The notes under the pieces were generated by a model. That model saw only the letters and a program-made list of their open reading frames with translations, was not told the DNA's origin and ran no database searches. A stretch of DNA of 64,000 bases from Heliopora coerulea. Its lineage: Eukaryota; Cnidaria; Anthozoa; Scleralcyonacea; Helioporidae. The stretch spans positions 280,964 to 344,963 of the forward strand of contig JASJOG010000288.1 of assembly GCA_030142905.1 (NCBI GenBank), in the 5' to 3' direction. Below, piece after piece: positions 18,780-29,700 of this stretch (positions are counted from its first letter, which is position 1; the number at the start of each line of letters is the position of its first letter). The translations under genes were made by a program, and so were the position numbers.

Positions 18780-19913
18780 TTATTTATTGATTTTATTTAA
18801 TTTATCATCTTCGATGTTTTGAATATTTTCTTCTGGTAACCAAGAATTATGTTTATTGTCATAGCCTAACCACTTTACCAACACCATATTTTTTCTGTTG
18901 ACTTTTTTCTTTTTTAATATTTTCTCAACTCTATATGTATCATTTTTTTTATCCACAGCAGATAATTCCTGTTCATAAAACTTTCCAATAATTGGTTCTC
19001 CCTCATGATCTTCTATTTCATACATGTTTGGATCACCTCTAAATACTTTTACAATTTTAAAAATTTCTTCTGTAAAATTAGCTTCATAACCTTTAGTAAA
19101 GATATTCTTGTATTTAGAAATTCTAACAGTATCACCAATTCTGAATTTAGGTAAAGGTAAATCTCCTAATGGGTAACCATATAGTGTAATCCACACTTGG
19201 TCTTTGTTAGACTTGTTCACATCAGCAGGTTTCATTAATATACTACTGTGTTTAGTATGGTTATAATTATCTACAAGTTCATCTACATGGTTAATCCAAT
19301 TATAAGTTCCCTTGCTATAGAAATATTTCCACATGGATGTTTTTAGAGTTCTGTTAAATCTTTCAACTATAGCTGCTTTTCTATCAGAGTTTGTAGAAAA
19401 ATATTCAACATTATGTTTTTTCAATAGTTCTTTTACACCTACATTGTAAAATTCTTTTCCTTCATCAAATTGAGCGACTTTTGGGTATTTACCAAATCTT
19501 TCCTTAAATTGTTTTAATAATTCATCCACAGCTTTTGTCATGTTTTTAGTATCTTTTCTGTAAACAGGAATAGCGAATGCATATCTACTTAAAATTTCAA
19601 CAGCTGACAATATCCAATAATATCCTTTGTTCTGGTTTTTATATTTTCCCATATCAACCAAATCTCCATTTGTATTTGGTCACCTAAATCTTTGACAAAT
19701 GTTCTTTGGAATTTATGTTTCCTAACAATTGGTTTGTATCTTGTAAAAGTATCTTGTGTTTTTAACCAGTCTTGCACAATTTTTCTACTAACGTTTAATC
19801 CCTTTTTGATAAAGTCTTTCCACAGATTGATAACCTGTTTCTGGGTTGTAGTAAATGTCTCTTAACTCTTGTTCAATAACAAACATGTCAGCAAAGCTGT
19901 CTTTATCTTTCAT
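18780..19913 (-). pseudogene. Polinton integrase, retroviral type with chromodomain
   Basis: The enzyme that inserts the Polinton and creates its 6-bp duplication. From the ATG at 19913: an N-terminal region ending QDTFTRYKPI, the rve core with first Asp near the QIQM-D-LVDMGKY point, second Asp in QFDEGKEFYN (near 19470), and Glu in KAAIVERFNRTLK (near 19370). A C-terminal SH3-like DNA-binding part (PLPKFRIGDTVRIS) precedes a chromodomain (YRVEKIL...MVLVKWLGYDNKHNSWLPEEN, near 18960-18840). All three catalytic residues survive. Frameshifts near 19660 and 19810 break the N-terminal part only; 293 codons from 19661 are open. Confidence 0.92.
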
Positions 19914-19953
19914 TTATTTTTTAATATTGTAAAAATAAACAATTAATCAAAAA

Positions 19954-21468
19954 ATGGTGGAAGAAGCTTCAAAAAAATTTTATGGAAAATATTATGATCT
20001 TGTTAAGAAAGAACAATAAATCGTAGATAAAAAATTAAAAGAAAATTTTTTAAAAAAATATCCTTATGCAGATTTGCAAAGGTTTAACTTCACACAAGAT
20101 TATACAAAAGACAGAAGTTTTAATGGAGCAAAAATCTATTTTATTAATAATGATGTTATACAAACTGATATTTCCTCAGATACTTTTAAAAATGATCCAA
20201 ATATGACAAAATATCTTTATATTAACCGCGAAAGCGGTAAACCTGTTGAAAGATTTCCAAAAATATGGAAATCCAATGGAACAGTTCAAGAAATTCCAAA
20301 ATCTAATCCATTAACTGTCCAAGGTAAAACAATTTATGATAAATATCCTGATCATTTAATATTGAACTATCCAATTGAAAATTTTAGAATTTATATTAAT
20401 AATAAAGATTATTTTTTATCTAAATTACCAATATTGAATATAACCACCAATTATTGGACAGGAAATTGGAGTGACAGCGAAAATTATTATAGAGTTTGTT
20501 TTTCAATTTATTGTGCTGCTTATTGTTGTGGAATTTCAATTCAACATTTAACACCATCCAAAGACGTTTTTCCTATTATAACATCAATTATGAGATTTCA
20601 TTTGTATTTTACTGTTAGAAGACTTTTAAGAAGAACGGATGGAGGAGAAAAAATGTCAGACATTAGTAGAGAATTTTCTGCTAATAAATTTTATAGAAAC
20701 AATGAACATATTAGAAGAAAAATGATTTTTAGTTATAAAGATGGAGTTGTTTATCAATTATATCCAGATTCATTCAAAAATGACTACAAAAGATATATTC
20801 CAATAAAAAGTAATGGTTTTACAAAAATTGGAATTCAATATTTAAATCAATCTATTGAAGCATTTATTTATTCCATATTAGGAAGTCAAGCTAGAACAAA
20901 GCAATCTATTTTTAGTAACAGAGCTAGTGCATTAGAAACTCAACAAGAATTTAGAAAAATTTTTGAAGATAGTGTAATAAATTATGATACAGCAACCTGG
21001 ATAAATAATATGAATATGGCTATAACTGCAACTAATGTTGTTTTAAATGTTGCCATAAGTCCAAGTCGGTGGTTAGTTCCAAGCAGTCTAATAATTTAAA
21101 AAAATCCTATTGAAGGATACAATAATAAATTAAAAGTTTCTGATGAAAATATGGTTTTTGGAATTAACGAAAATTTAAATTATTATGGAGTTAAACAACA
21201 ACCTGTGAAAAAAAACAACACAACATAGAATTGAAAAAATTGGAAAAATTGTCAGAGACAGCTAAAGTAGGAGAAAAAGATGAAAAATTAAACATGTTGA
21301 AAAAGTCGTCAAAAGACGACATTATCAATAAAAAGTTGTCATGGCTTCAAAAAAACAAAAAACTTTAACACAACTACACCAATGGCCACAGGTCCCATGG
21401 GTGATAATTTAATTGTTTTATCTTTATCAATAATTGGTGGAATTTTAATCGCACGGTACGTGCTCTGA
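19954..21468 (+). pseudogene. Conserved Polinton protein C, about 500 residues with C-terminal membrane anchor
   Basis: This divergently transcribed gene starts 40 bp from the integrase start. The frame opens with MVEEASKKFYGKYYD, has a TAA near 20017, then 342 open codons from 20074. It contains FPKIWKSNGTVQEIP, YINNKDYFLSKLPILNITTN and the most conserved stretch QARTKQSIFSNRASALETQ. After a stop near 21097 and a frameshift near 21230 the frame ends in a hydrophobic tail (LIVLSLSIIGGILIARYVL, stop at 21466). Element 2 carries the same protein at 55803-57305 (501 codons) with an equivalent tail. It is probably a late structural protein; I do not recognise a named family. Confidence 0.7.
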
Positions 21469-21507
21469 GAAACAAAGTTTCGAATCAAAATATATATTAT
21501 AAAATAA

Positions 21508-22187
21508 ATGACAATATCTTTAAAAATCTTCATCACAAAAGATGAAAACTCAGAAAAAATAATTCCATTAGACGAGCCACTTATATTAACTAATTGTAAT
21601 AAAATGTTTGTAAAATCAATTAATTTTTTTTTTTTAATTTTAATAATTTATATAAAAATATTCATCATTTTAGTTATGATACACAAGGTGCTAATAGAAA
21701 AATTGACTTCAAAGATGGATATTATACCTTTAATATTTTAAAAACTGAATTAGAAAATGTCGGCGCAATTGAACTGGAACAAATTGATTTTTCTGGAAAA
21801 TGCACAATAAAATCAGATAAAACATTAAATTTGAAAACATTTGGACCAATCATAGGATTTTCCGAGAATAAAGTAATACAAGCAAATACTTCAACAGAAA
21901 GCGACAATGTAGTAAATATTAATAGCAACTTGGAATATGTAAACATAAGCTGTAATATGATTGATAGAAGTAAAAATTTTGTAAATGGTAAAAGAAGTAA
22001 TGTACTTATTCAAGTTCCAATAACAACAGAACAAACACTAGAAGAAAGTGTTTCTAAAATTTATCCACCTGAAGAAACAGGAGGAATTAAATTATCAAAT
22101 GGAATTTATAATGAATTAATATTCAAAGTAGAAGGAAATAATTCATCTTCAATTGGAAACATTTTATTGGAAATTATTATACGATAA
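21508..22187 (+). pseudogene. Penton-like minor capsid candidate
   Basis: This frame holds MTISLKIFITKDENSE at the start, and after a frameshift in a T run near 21640 continues DGYYTFNILKTELENVG, IIGFSENKVIQ, LEYVNISCNMIDRSKN and GNILLEIIIR. The pattern 'gly-tyr-tyr-thr-phe ... leu' followed by 'gly-phe' resembles the single jelly-roll penton proteins of Polintons as I remember them. Element 2 encodes the same protein on the minus strand (55170-55775). One frameshift only. It lies between protein C and the fibre. Assignment as penton is an inference from family appearance and location. Confidence 0.55.
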
Positions 22188-22203
22188 AATTTTTAAATTT
22201 TAT
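22184..22203 (+). terminator. AT-rich hairpin at the penton-like gene stop
   Basis: ATAAAATTT and AAATTTTAT pair around a two-base loop, beginning at the base before the TAA stop (22185-22187). All pairs are A-T, so this alone is weak; it is listed because similar hairpins follow several other genes here. Confidence 0.25.
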
Positions 22204-22217
22204 TGATAAATAAATAA

Positions 22218-24237
22218 ATGAGTTTATTTTACGGATATGAAAGTAAACATGAATCTGATGTAACAGGAAAGCTGTCTACCACAGGAGGGGATATGACAGG
22301 TGATATCAACATGGGATCACACACCATATCATAACATCAGTTGATCCTATGGCAAATGTGCATTTGGCAAGAAAAAAATACGTCGACGACAAAGTTGCAA
22401 CCATTAGAGGAGGAACTTCAGCATTTCTATCAAAAACAGGAGGCACAATGACAGGAAATATAAGAATGGGAAATAACAGAATTACAACAACTGCGAATCC
22501 TGTGAGTGATAAAGACCTTTGTAGGAAAAAATATGTGGATGATCAAGATTCTAGAAAATTATCAGTAACAGGAGGAACAATGTCTGGAAATATTATCATT
22601 GGAAATAATAAAATTACAACAACTGCAGACCCTAAAGGCAATAAAGACCTTTCCCGTAAAAAATATGTTGATGATCAAGTAATTACTAAATTATCTTTAA
22701 CTGGTGGAACCATGTCAGGAGATTTAAATATGGGTACAAATAAAGTAATTTCTTCTTCAGATCCAACTGATGATACTCACTTGGCAAGAAAAAAATATGT
22801 AGACAATCAAGACAATTCTAAACTATCTTTAACTGGTGGTACCATGTCAGGAGACTTAAATATGGGTACAAATAAATTGACATCAAGCGCAACACCTTCA
22901 AATAATAATGATCTGACAACAAAATCATATGTTGATGGAAACTTTATAAATATTAAAAATGGTACATTTTATGGTAATAGAATAGATGAATTAAAGGGAA
23001 ATCTTTTAACAAAAGATTTTCAAATTTTTACAGAAAGAGATCCAAACGACGCCAGTTCACTCACAAGAAAAAAATATGTTAATGATGAAGATAATAAGAA
23101 ATTAAGTTTGACAGGTGGAACAATGACAGGAAATATTAATATAGGTACAAATAAAGTAATTTTTACTTCAAATCCAACTGATGCTACTCACTTGACAAGA
23201 AAGAAATATGTAGATGATGAATTGAATAAAAAGGTTAACAAATCAGGAGGAACAATGACAGGAGATTTATCAATTGGAAACAAAATAATCACAACATCAG
23301 ATCCGATAAATGATACACATTTATCAAGAAAAAAATATGTTGATGACCAAGATAATACAAAATTATCCCTGACTGGTGGAAACATGACAGGAGATATTAA
23401 TATGGGAAATCATAAAATAATTTCTAGTTATCACCAACCAATGCACGAAACACATATTATCACAAGAAAATATGTAGATGACAAATTTAATACATTTTGG
23501 TTTCAATTTTTTAAATTTTATACTGCAGTTTATGAAATTAAAGATGATACTTCATATATTATTTATAGAAATAGTGATAACAGAATCTTAACAGTTTATA
23601 ATCAAACAGAAACAGAAAATTTGGATGCAAATTTGTTTATGGAAGGACAATTAAATAGGCCATTTTATAAAACTCCAAACAAAATGTATTTTAAGAATGA
23701 AAGTAATTTTTTTGAAGTTCCGGTTAATATAAACACCCCGACTGCTGCTTCAAATTTAAAAGACCGTGTTCATATTTTTGTAGTTTATGAAATGGAAAGA
23801 CAAAATATTAAAAGAACAAATGATTTTACTGCAATTTTTGGAAATAAAGGTAGTGGTAATGGAATTTACAGAATGATAGGATTCCAAAATCTTGACAATG
23901 CTTCTACAAAAAGATTGTTTATGGTGTAGGAAACAATTATTTAGATATAAATCCAAATGTATTTCCATTGAAAGCTGACCCTACAGAATATAACAAAATG
24001 AAATGCATTTCTGTTCATTATGATAGGGAATCATATCCCTTTAAAATTGGTAATTCAAGAATTTTTTGTAACGGAAAATTAATTAAAACATTTGCATCTG
24101 CACAAGTTACACGTGGTTTAACTTCATTGGTTTTTGGAGGAAGTAATAAAACTGTAAAAAATGGTAAAGTGACAGATTGTTTCAAAGGAAAAATTGCATT
24201 TATTGCTATACAATTACATAAAAAAAATAACAGATAA
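22218..24237 (+). pseudogene. Fibre protein with GGTMTG repeats and lectin-like C-terminus
   Basis: A long fibrous protein from the ATG at 22218. About nine repeats of roughly 37-47 residues each hold GGTMTGDINMG (or SGDLNMG) then KKYVDDQ and KLSLT; the sixth is degenerate. The GGTMTG motif is typical of phage tail and virus fibre shafts. The C-terminal part (from about 23500) has a FYTAVYEI block, then VHIFVVYEM and, after a frameshift near 23925, SRIFCNGKLIKTFAS and FKGKIAFIAIQL, which resembles a LamG/concanavalin-like receptor-binding domain. Frameshifts near 22333 and 23925 break it. Element 2 has a short version (49765-50684). Likely the virion attachment fibre. Confidence 0.72.
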
Positions 24238-24479
24238 AGAAATTTAAATGAATCATATTGTATTGTGTCAAAAATTTAATGTAGATTTTGATAAATCTAT
24301 TATTAATGATTTATAAATTTTACTTGAATTTAAAATTTGTTTGAAGTAGATTGTAAGTTCATTTGAAATATACTTGTGACAACTTGTAATATAACTTTGA
24401 ATAAATTTTAAATAGACTTGTAATAAATTTTAAATACACTTACAATAAATTTTAAATAAAATTATAAAAAGATAAATAA
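24238..24479. other. AT-rich spacer with short direct repeats
   Basis: This spacer holds several copies of a TAATAAATTTTAAATA-like unit between 24385 and 24470, and a small palindrome TAGATTTTGATAAATCTA near 24282. No gene is visible; the repeats sit just upstream of the next start and might be promoter or spacer sequence. Confidence 0.35.
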
Positions 24480-24830
24480 ATGAGTGAACAGAGTGACCAA
24501 AGTAAACAAACGGTGAAGCTGGACAAAGTGAACACTTCTGATAAAGTAACAGCAGTTGAAAAAACAATTAAAGCAAAAGACCCAAGAAAAGTGGAATTGG
24601 GAAAAAGATTGGCGAAAATTTCAAGAGAAGCAAAAGAAAGAAAGGCAAGACAACGAAGTGAAGTAGAAAATGCTAGAGTAGAAAATGAAGAAATAAATAA
24701 TTACATTGATTTTGGACCTTCCACTTTGCGGTATTTGATTGGAGGGGTAGGGGTTGTTGCTGCACTGGGTGGATTATACTTTGCATATAAAAAAGACAAA
24801 AGGGAAAGCGAACAAAGAGAACAAAATTAA
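24480..24830 (+). CDS. Small Polinton protein D: charged helix plus one membrane segment
   Basis: This intact frame encodes 116 residues. An acidic/basic N-terminal half (VELGKRLAKISREAKERKARQ, helical) leads to a glycine-rich hydrophobic segment at about residues 83-105 (YLIGGVGVVAALGGLYFAYK) and a charged tail. Element 2 has a broken homologue at 58349-58640 with the same GGGLYFAYKRDRRE ending. Probably a small virion membrane protein. A strong hairpin (24871-24923) lies 40 bp after its stop. Confidence 0.7.
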   Translation: MSEQSDQSKQTVKLDKVNTSDKVTAVEKTIKAKDPRKVELGKRLAKISREAKERKARQRSEVENARVENEEINNYIDFGPSTLRYLIGGVGVVAALGGLYFAYKKDKRESEQREQN

Positions 24831-24870
24831 TAAAAGTGTGCAATTGCAGGGTGGTCCATCAAGGTGTTCT

Positions 24871-24923
24871 ATTAAAAACCTGTAAGGAAGCAAACCGTGA
24901 AATGGACCTTACAGGTTTTTAAT
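24871..24923 (+). terminator. 17-bp perfect hairpin after small protein D
   Basis: ATTAAAAACCTGTAAGG (24871-24887) pairs perfectly with CCTTACAGGTTTTTAAT (24907-24923) across a 19-base loop, followed by an A/T run. It lies 41 bases after the stop at 24830 and 28 bases before the next start. This is the strongest intergenic hairpin in the element; a stem this long with mixed composition is unlikely by chance. Confidence 0.6.
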
Positions 24924-24950
24924 AAAAAATTTTTTTATGTATATAAATAA

Positions 24951-25184
24951 ATGACTGAAATGAATAGAAAAGAAGCTATGAATGAATTATATGATTCTAC
25001 ACTAATTACATTGGGTGCTGTGGGAATTGGAATGATAACAAGAAGAGTATTTAGTGATGGTTTGTCAACTCTGGCTAGTTTAGTGCCTACTTTAAAACTT
25101 ACAGCAGCTGTAGGATTATCAACACTTGGAATTAAATATGCACAAGACAAAAAGTGGCTTCCTACGGATCCTTTCAAATCTTAG
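24951..25184 (+). CDS. Small Polinton protein E: two hydrophobic segments
   Basis: An intact 77-codon frame. It reads MNELYDSTLITLGAVGIGMI, then LKLTAAVGLSTLGIKYAQDK: two hydrophobic stretches separated by a short polar loop. Element 2 has the same protein (58684-58932; LYNATLITIGAVAVSMVSKR and GAGMVGVKYMQLKK) with one stop. Likely a small virion or membrane-remodelling protein; function not known. Confidence 0.7.
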   Translation: MTEMNRKEAMNELYDSTLITLGAVGIGMITRRVFSDGLSTLASLVPTLKLTAAVGLSTLGIKYAQDKKWLPTDPFKS

Positions 25185-25219
25185 AAAGCAAACAAAGTGG
25201 GCAAAATAAATAAGAATAA

Positions 25220-25627
25220 ATGGAAACAGTAGTTGGTGGATTATTTAATGCTGTTGCTTTTGCGGGTGCTGGATTTTTATTTAGTAAACTTAATCATACT
25301 AGAGATAAAAAGACATAATGAAGCAATGGAAAAACTGAGCGAAGCAAAGGAAAAATGGTATGAAGAGCAAGTGAAAAGAAAAGAAGAAATTGAAAAATTA
25401 AGACAGCAATTATCTGATGCAAATGCAGATATAAATGGAACAAACATGGCAAATAAAAACTCTTGTGTGTGTGAAAAGTTTAGAGCAAGAATACAGTGAA
25501 TCTGCGGGAAATGAGCCAAAATTGGAGGATTTACTATGAACCTTCAGATGAGATGAAAGAATATCAAAATGTTGCTTTTTTTCTGGTTGGGATTTCAGGA
25601 GGCTTAATAGTTTACAAATTTATATAA
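25220..25627 (+). pseudogene. Polinton protein F: membrane segment, coiled coil, second membrane segment
   Basis: Three broken frames make one gene of about 135 codons. The N-terminus METVVGGLFNAVAFAGAGFL is hydrophobic; a coiled coil follows (RHNEAMEKLSEAKEKWYEEQ, then VKRKEEIEKLRQQLSDANAD), then, after frameshifts near 25307 and 25490, a YYEPSDEMKEYQNVAFFL-type segment and a C-terminal hydrophobic helix ending at 25627. I recall a similar layout (hydrophobic start, RHN...LEK...KW coil, PSDE...Y) in other Polinton elements, but cannot name the family. Probably a virion-associated membrane protein. Confidence 0.55.
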
Positions 25628-25638
25628 CGGTATAAATA

Positions 25639-25920
25639 AAATAAATTAACATTTTTGAATTTATTTTAGATTACTTTAAAAACGGAAAAATTGATAAAAA
25701 ATATAATAATTGGTTAAAAGATGAAAATGTTTATAATTTATTTAAAATTGCCATTAAATATTATAATTTTCTATTTGATTATTTAAATTTAAATGGTTTT
25801 AATTGTAATTGTATAGAAAACTTTAAAAATTTAATAAATTTGGAGATTAAATTATACAAGATTTACAAGATTCAGAAAAGAAAAATACCAACTTTTAACT
25901 TATTTATTTTTGTTTTTTAA
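25639..25920 (+). CDS. Possible small hydrophilic ORF lacking a start codon
   Basis: About 92 codons are open from just after a TAA near 25638 to TAA near 25918, with aromatic-rich AT-coded sequence (FILDYFKNGKIDKKYNNWL, then FDYLNLNGFNCNCIENFKN). No ATG is present in frame; the position where one is expected reads ATT. It lies between two Polinton genes in the same orientation. It could be a decayed gene or chance in very AT-rich DNA. Confidence 0.3.
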
Positions 25921-25963
25921 GAAAAAAAAAATTTGTTCTCAAATAAAAAATTATATATAATAA

Positions 25964-26309
25964 ATGAACAATCAAAGTCATTATACTATTAAACAATCAA
26001 GAGATATTGCAAAAGAAAAAAAAAATAAAATATTATAAAACTTACAAAAAAAATTAGCTTGAAAAAATACTGGGTTTGGAAATTAGTAAACCTAATGAAC
26101 AGTTTGAAAAATATTGCTGAGAAAAAATGAAAAAACCAACACCAATAATTATTATAAACAAAGAAACAGGAGAAATTTTCAATTTTAAAAGTCTTTATTC
26201 TGCCGCAAAAAATTTTAACCTAAATGCAGAAAGCATCAAATACAGAATTAAAGCAAAAAAAGATTTGAAAATTAATGATCAAGCATTTTGCTTGATCATT
26301 TGTATATAA
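25964..26309 (+). pseudogene. NUMOD1-like DNA-binding protein, decayed
   Basis: The frame starts at the ATG at 25964 (MNNQSHYTIKQSRDIAKEKK), breaks at stops near 26036-26120 and continues openly from 26127. The last 60 codons have PIIIINKETGEIFNFKSLYS-AAKNF...I-KYRIKAKKDL, which fits the NUMOD1-type helix-turn-helix found next to endonucleases and in some viral regulators. Element 2 has no obvious counterpart. A small sequence-specific regulator is plausible. A 12-bp hairpin overlaps its last codons (26274-26300). Confidence 0.42.
26274..26300 (+). terminator. 12-bp hairpin at the end of the NUMOD1-like gene
   Basis: AATGATCAAGCA and TGCTTGATCATT pair perfectly around a TTT loop, just inside the last codons of the preceding frame and 18 bases before the next ATG (26319). 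If the real gene ends earlier, the hairpin would be intergenic like the others. Confidence 0.5.
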
Positions 26310-26318
26310 TAAAAAACA

Positions 26319-26621
26319 ATGAATCAAGTAGTCTCAGAAAAAGTTGTTGAAATATTTTTAAAACCAGAAAATTATGAAGATTATGATAAAGACCATTTAT
26401 ATTATATTTTTACTAATGAAATTTCTAAACTCTCAGGTGAAGGAGAATTATTACCACATCATGAATTTACAATAAATTTTGATAAAAAATTTTGTATTTT
26501 TAGTGATTTTGATATTGATTATGAAGCCGAAGAAAAAATTTATTCAAATTATAAAATTATTTTGAAGTCAAGACCAAAAAGATTAAATTTATTCATTAAT
26601 ATTTTTATATTTAATTATTGA
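26319..26621 (+). CDS. Unrecognised acidic Polinton protein
   Basis: An intact 100-codon frame, MNQVVSEKVVEIFLKPENYE then DYDKDHLYYIFTNEISKLSG, acidic and aromatic-rich with IFSDFDIDYEAEEKIY in the middle. No family recognised and no match visible in element 2. Same orientation as its neighbours, with a hairpin 20 bases after the stop, which supports it as a real gene. Confidence 0.5.
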   Translation: MNQVVSEKVVEIFLKPENYEDYDKDHLYYIFTNEISKLSGEGELLPHHEFTINFDKKFCIFSDFDIDYEAEEKIYSNYKIILKSRPKRLNLFINIFIFNY

Positions 26622-26640
26622 AGACCTTTGGTGTGTGGTT

Positions 26641-26670
26641 AAGAATAAAAATCAGATGATTTTTATTCTT
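26641..26670 (+). terminator. Hairpin plus T-run after the acidic protein gene
   Basis: AAGAATAAAAATCA (26641-26654) and TGATTTTTATTCTT (26657-26670) form a 14-bp perfect inverted repeat with almost no loop, followed by eight Ts. It begins 20 bases after the stop codon at 26619-26621. Confidence 0.55.
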
Positions 26671-26719
26671 TTTTTTTGCATCATATTGCATTTAAAGAAA
26701 AAATAAACACATAAATAAA

Positions 26720-29700
26720 GAACGAATACAACAAAAAATTTATTGGACACAGATGTCCCTAATATTAATACACCTTTATTAAAACCAAAAAATGTTTTTA
26801 AAAGTGGAAATTTACTTGATACACCAAATCCTGGTTATGATTTTCAAAATATATTACAACCAAACAAAATATGTTTCAAAAATTAAAAGTTTGATTGAAA
26901 GGTCTAAAGAAAAAGGAAATAATTTATTTAACAAGTCTAAAGAAGAAGTACTTAATTTATTTGATAAATATAGAAATAATGTAAACAAAGGAACAGAAAA
27001 AAATAACAAATTGGTATAATCATTTAAAAGAAAATGTTTTAAATATATTTAACAAAATACAGGAAAAACCACAAATGTCTGATCCAAAGTTTGAGCTCGA
27101 TAGAGAAGCCTTGAATGTTATAAAACGTTATGAACTAGATTTGGAAAAATATGGAATGACTTTATATGATCCTTTGAGTGTGTTGGAAAAAGTAAAACCA
27201 CTGGTGATTAGAAAATTTAAAAAACATCCAAGCACATTGAGCAATTGCCCAAAGGGCTCAGAGCCAGGGGCTCAAGCTCTCAGAACCGCAGGTTCAAAAC
27301 AACAATTAACCTTTGTTTGCTTAATGAAAAAAAACAGATTCTGGAACTGGAGAAGAAACTGTGGATAATGCACATTTTCATAGCTATTATGAAGAAATTT
27401 TTACTGGAAGCAATTTTGATGAAATATATGAAAGAATGGTTAAAAAAATTATTCTATGTTTTGAAGAATATTTAAAAAATTCAAGTTTATGGAAATTTTA
27501 TAAAAGTTTAAAAGTAATTCTTAATATTAATAACATTCAACAATTACTTGCATCATCTTTTATTTCAACCCCAAAATTTTTAAAAAATAAAAATGCAATT
27601 ATTAATCCACAAAATGATGATCAAAAATGTTTATTGTGGTGTGTGGTAATAAATGAACTTTTGAAAACCAATCCAAATTTGAGAAATCCTGGTAGAATTA
27701 CGAAAATTTTAAAAAAGAAAGCTGAGGGTTTTAATATTAAAGGAATTCATTTCCCATGTGGATTTTCAGATATTGATAAATTTGAAAAAAATAATATTTC
27801 AATTAATGTCTTTGGATATAATGGAGAAGAAAGGTTTGGAAATAAAAAGCATGAAATTTTTCCATTGAGGGTGAGTAAATTGAACAAAGAACATGTGAAC
27901 ATATTGTTAATAAGCGATGAAAATGGGGATAAACATTATTGTTTAATTAAAAATATGAGCAGATTATTTTCAAGTCAAGTAAATAAACATAAAGGAAAAT
28001 TACATATTTGTAATTATTGTTTACAAAATTTCAGTAATGAAAAAACTCTAAAAAATCATTTGGAATATTGTTCAAAATATAAGTGTGGAAAAACTGTTTA
28101 TCCAAATAAAGGAGAAAAATTGAAGTTTAAAAATTATGAAAAAATGCACAATGTTCCATTTGTAATTTATGCAGATTTTGAATGCAGTTTAAAATATGAG
28201 GATAAAAATATTGGTGATAATACAAAACAATTTCGAAAACATGAACCGTCTGGATATTGCTATTTGATAAAATGTTTTGATGATAATTTATCTAAAACCC
28301 AAAATTAGTAAAATATACAAAAAAATCTGGTGACAGTGGAGATGGTGCGAGCTCTGTGTCTGCAAAATTTGTAGAAAGTTTAGAAAATAATATTAAAAAG
28401 ATACATGAACAATTTAAATTTCAAAAAAAGATTTTGAAACAGCTAAGAAATGTTATGCATGTAGTAAAGAATTTGAACCGCTACAAAGCAGCGCCACAAG
28501 TGGTCCTGGTGGACAGTGAGCTGGTGATAAAGTTGCCGATCGTTGCAATTATACTGGAAAATATCGTGGAGCTGCTTGTTGTAGTTGTAATTCAAAAATG
28601 AAAAAACTTAAATTTATTCCAGTTATATTTCATAATTTACAAAATTATGATAGTCATTTGTTTATTAAAAATCTTGGAGTTTCAGAAGGTGAAATGAATT
28701 GTATCCCCAACACTGAGGAGAAATATATTTTATTTAGAAAAGAGATTGTTGATAAATTTGAATCTAAAAAAATAATTACAGAAAAACAATTTAAAAGTCG
28801 ATGTAAAGAAAACATTGAATATGAAAAAATTGATGAAAATGGAAGTGAAAAGTATAAAATCAAAGAAATAATTAATGTTAAAAAAACAAATTAGATTTAT
28901 TGACAGTTTTAAATTTATGCAAAGTGGTTTAGGAAACTTGGTTAAAAATTTAGATAAAAATGAGCTAAATATGAAAAAATTTTACGGTGAAGCTGAAGAA
29001 AGAGAATTATTAACTAGAAAAGGTGTGTTTCCATATGACTGGTTTGATAATATTCAAAAATTAAATGAAGAAAAATTACCTGATATTGAAGAATTTTATT
29101 CAAAATTAAATGATGAAAATATAACAGAAGAAGATTATAAACATGCACAAAATGTTTGGAAAAAATTTAATATTAAAAATATGAGAGAATATCATGACTA
29201 ATATTTGAAAACTGATGTGATACTTTTGGCAGATGTTTTTGAAAATTTCAGAAAAGTTTGTAAAGAAAATTATAAACTAGATACAGCTTGGTATTATACT
29301 TCTCCAGGGCTTGCTTGGGATGCAATGTTGAAAATGACTAAAGTTGAATTGGAATTATTATCTGACCCACAAATGTACCTTATGATTGAAAATGGAATTA
29401 GAGGAGGAATTTCAACAATTACAAAGCGATATGCAAAAGCTAATAATCCTTATATGGGCTCAAAGTATAATCCTGAAGAATATAATGTATATCTTGCTTA
29501 TTTAGATGCAAATAATCTTTATGGATGGGCAATGAGTAAAAAACTTCCTGTGAGAGATTTTAAATGGATGAATGAAAGAAAATTACAAAATTGGGAAAAA
29601 TTTCCTTGTATATTAGACGTTCACTTGGAATACCCTGAAGAGCTGCATGATTTACATAATGAATACCCATTAGCACCAGAAAGATTAAAAGTTGACACCT

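Noticed and set aside
21339..21536. 65-codon minus-strand hydrophobic frame
   Set aside because: It is antisense to the C-terminal membrane segment of protein C, which is conserved on the plus strand in element 2.
22349..23929. CRISPR array or satellite from regular repeats in the fibre gene
   Set aside because: The repeats are coding, of unequal length and diverged at DNA level, with conserved protein motifs.
22218..24237. Bacterial or phage contamination because of the GGTMTG fibre
   Set aside because: The gene lies inside a TIR-bounded Polinton between other Polinton genes, and element 2 holds a related gene; AT-rich codon use matches its neighbours.
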